Of a DNA stretch of 5,715 bases, positions 5,691 to 5,715 are shown piece by piece (the first letter of the stretch is position 1; each line of letters opens with the position of its first letter). A model generated the notes under the pieces. That model saw nothing but the letters and a program-made list of their open reading frames with translations. It had not been told where the DNA came from and made no database searches. The position numbers and the translations under genes are program-made. Source of the DNA: CAG-390 sp964522215 (GTDB lineage: Bacteria; Bacillota; Clostridia; Oscillospirales; CAG-272); contig CAZFVR010000052.1 in NCBI GenBank assembly GCA_964522215.1, positions 1 through 5,715 on the forward strand, given 5' to 3'.

Positions 5691-5715
5691 CTTGTTTTTA
5701 CCTCCTCATCCGTCA

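Noticed and set aside
5627..5713. Minus-strand frame open from the right edge, ending in TGA within the -35 box (28 codons, containing I-S-A-A-A-E-I)
   Set aside because: 28 stop-free codons are common by chance, the residues match no family I recognise, and the frame passes through a strong hairpin. It could still be the tail of a gene to the right; the adjacent sequence would settle it.
5664..5715. + strand ATG at 5664 opening a frame to the edge (M-K-I-S-A-A-A-E-I-L...)
   Set aside because: There is no Shine-Dalgarno at a usable distance and no convincing + strand promoter. The frame mostly reads through the inverted repeat.
1..5715. Mobile element, CRISPR array, defence system, toxin-antitoxin pair or tRNA
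   Set aside because: There are no transposase, integrase or nuclease motifs, no regularly spaced repeats, no terminal inverted repeats and no tRNA-like cloverleaf. Nearly all of the window is accounted for by six housekeeping-type genes.

Overview
The window is a compact, GC-rich stretch of a bacterial chromosome with six complete genes. All are read on the minus strand, from right (5546) to left (57), and there is a likely seventh start at the left edge. Strong Shine-Dalgarno sites, the rimO-pgsA pair and the Bacillota-like look of the proteins suggest a GC-rich member of the Clostridia, perhaps Oscillospirales/Ruminococcaceae-like. This placement is inference; nothing here fixes the species.

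In transcription order the layout is as follows. The non-coding 5547-5715 holds a strong inverted repeat (5669-5690) and a sigma70/SigA-type promoter (TTGACA, 17 bp, TATCAT). Next come a fold-type I PLP aminotransferase (5546-4359), trpS (4335-3337), rimO (3260-1926), pgsA (start probably 1929, to 1315), an HD-domain metal-dependent hydrolase (1276-677), tdk (659-57), and the probable start of another gene at 14. Gaps are 23, 76, -4 (ATGA overlap), 38, 17 and 42 nt, so one polycistronic run from the promoter at 5602-5630 is plausible. The 76-nt trpS-rimO gap is AT-rich with a weak hairpin, and is the likeliest place for partial termination or a second promoter.

The genes do not form one pathway. 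They cover amino-acid transamination, tRNA-Trp charging, ribosomal protein S12 modification, acidic phospholipid synthesis, an unassigned HD hydrolase and thymidine salvage, a typical mixed housekeeping cluster of the Bacillota. The HD hydrolase is the only product without a clear role.

I found no tRNA, rRNA, CRISPR array, insertion sequence, toxin-antitoxin pair, phage gene or defence system, and no gene-free stretch longer than 169 nt. The + strand open frames are antisense shadows of the minus-strand genes. I see no previously undescribed system here. The items worth a second look are small: the HD protein, the start signals of tdk and pgsA, the promoter palindrome, trpS without room for a T-box, and the unassigned hairpin at the right edge.
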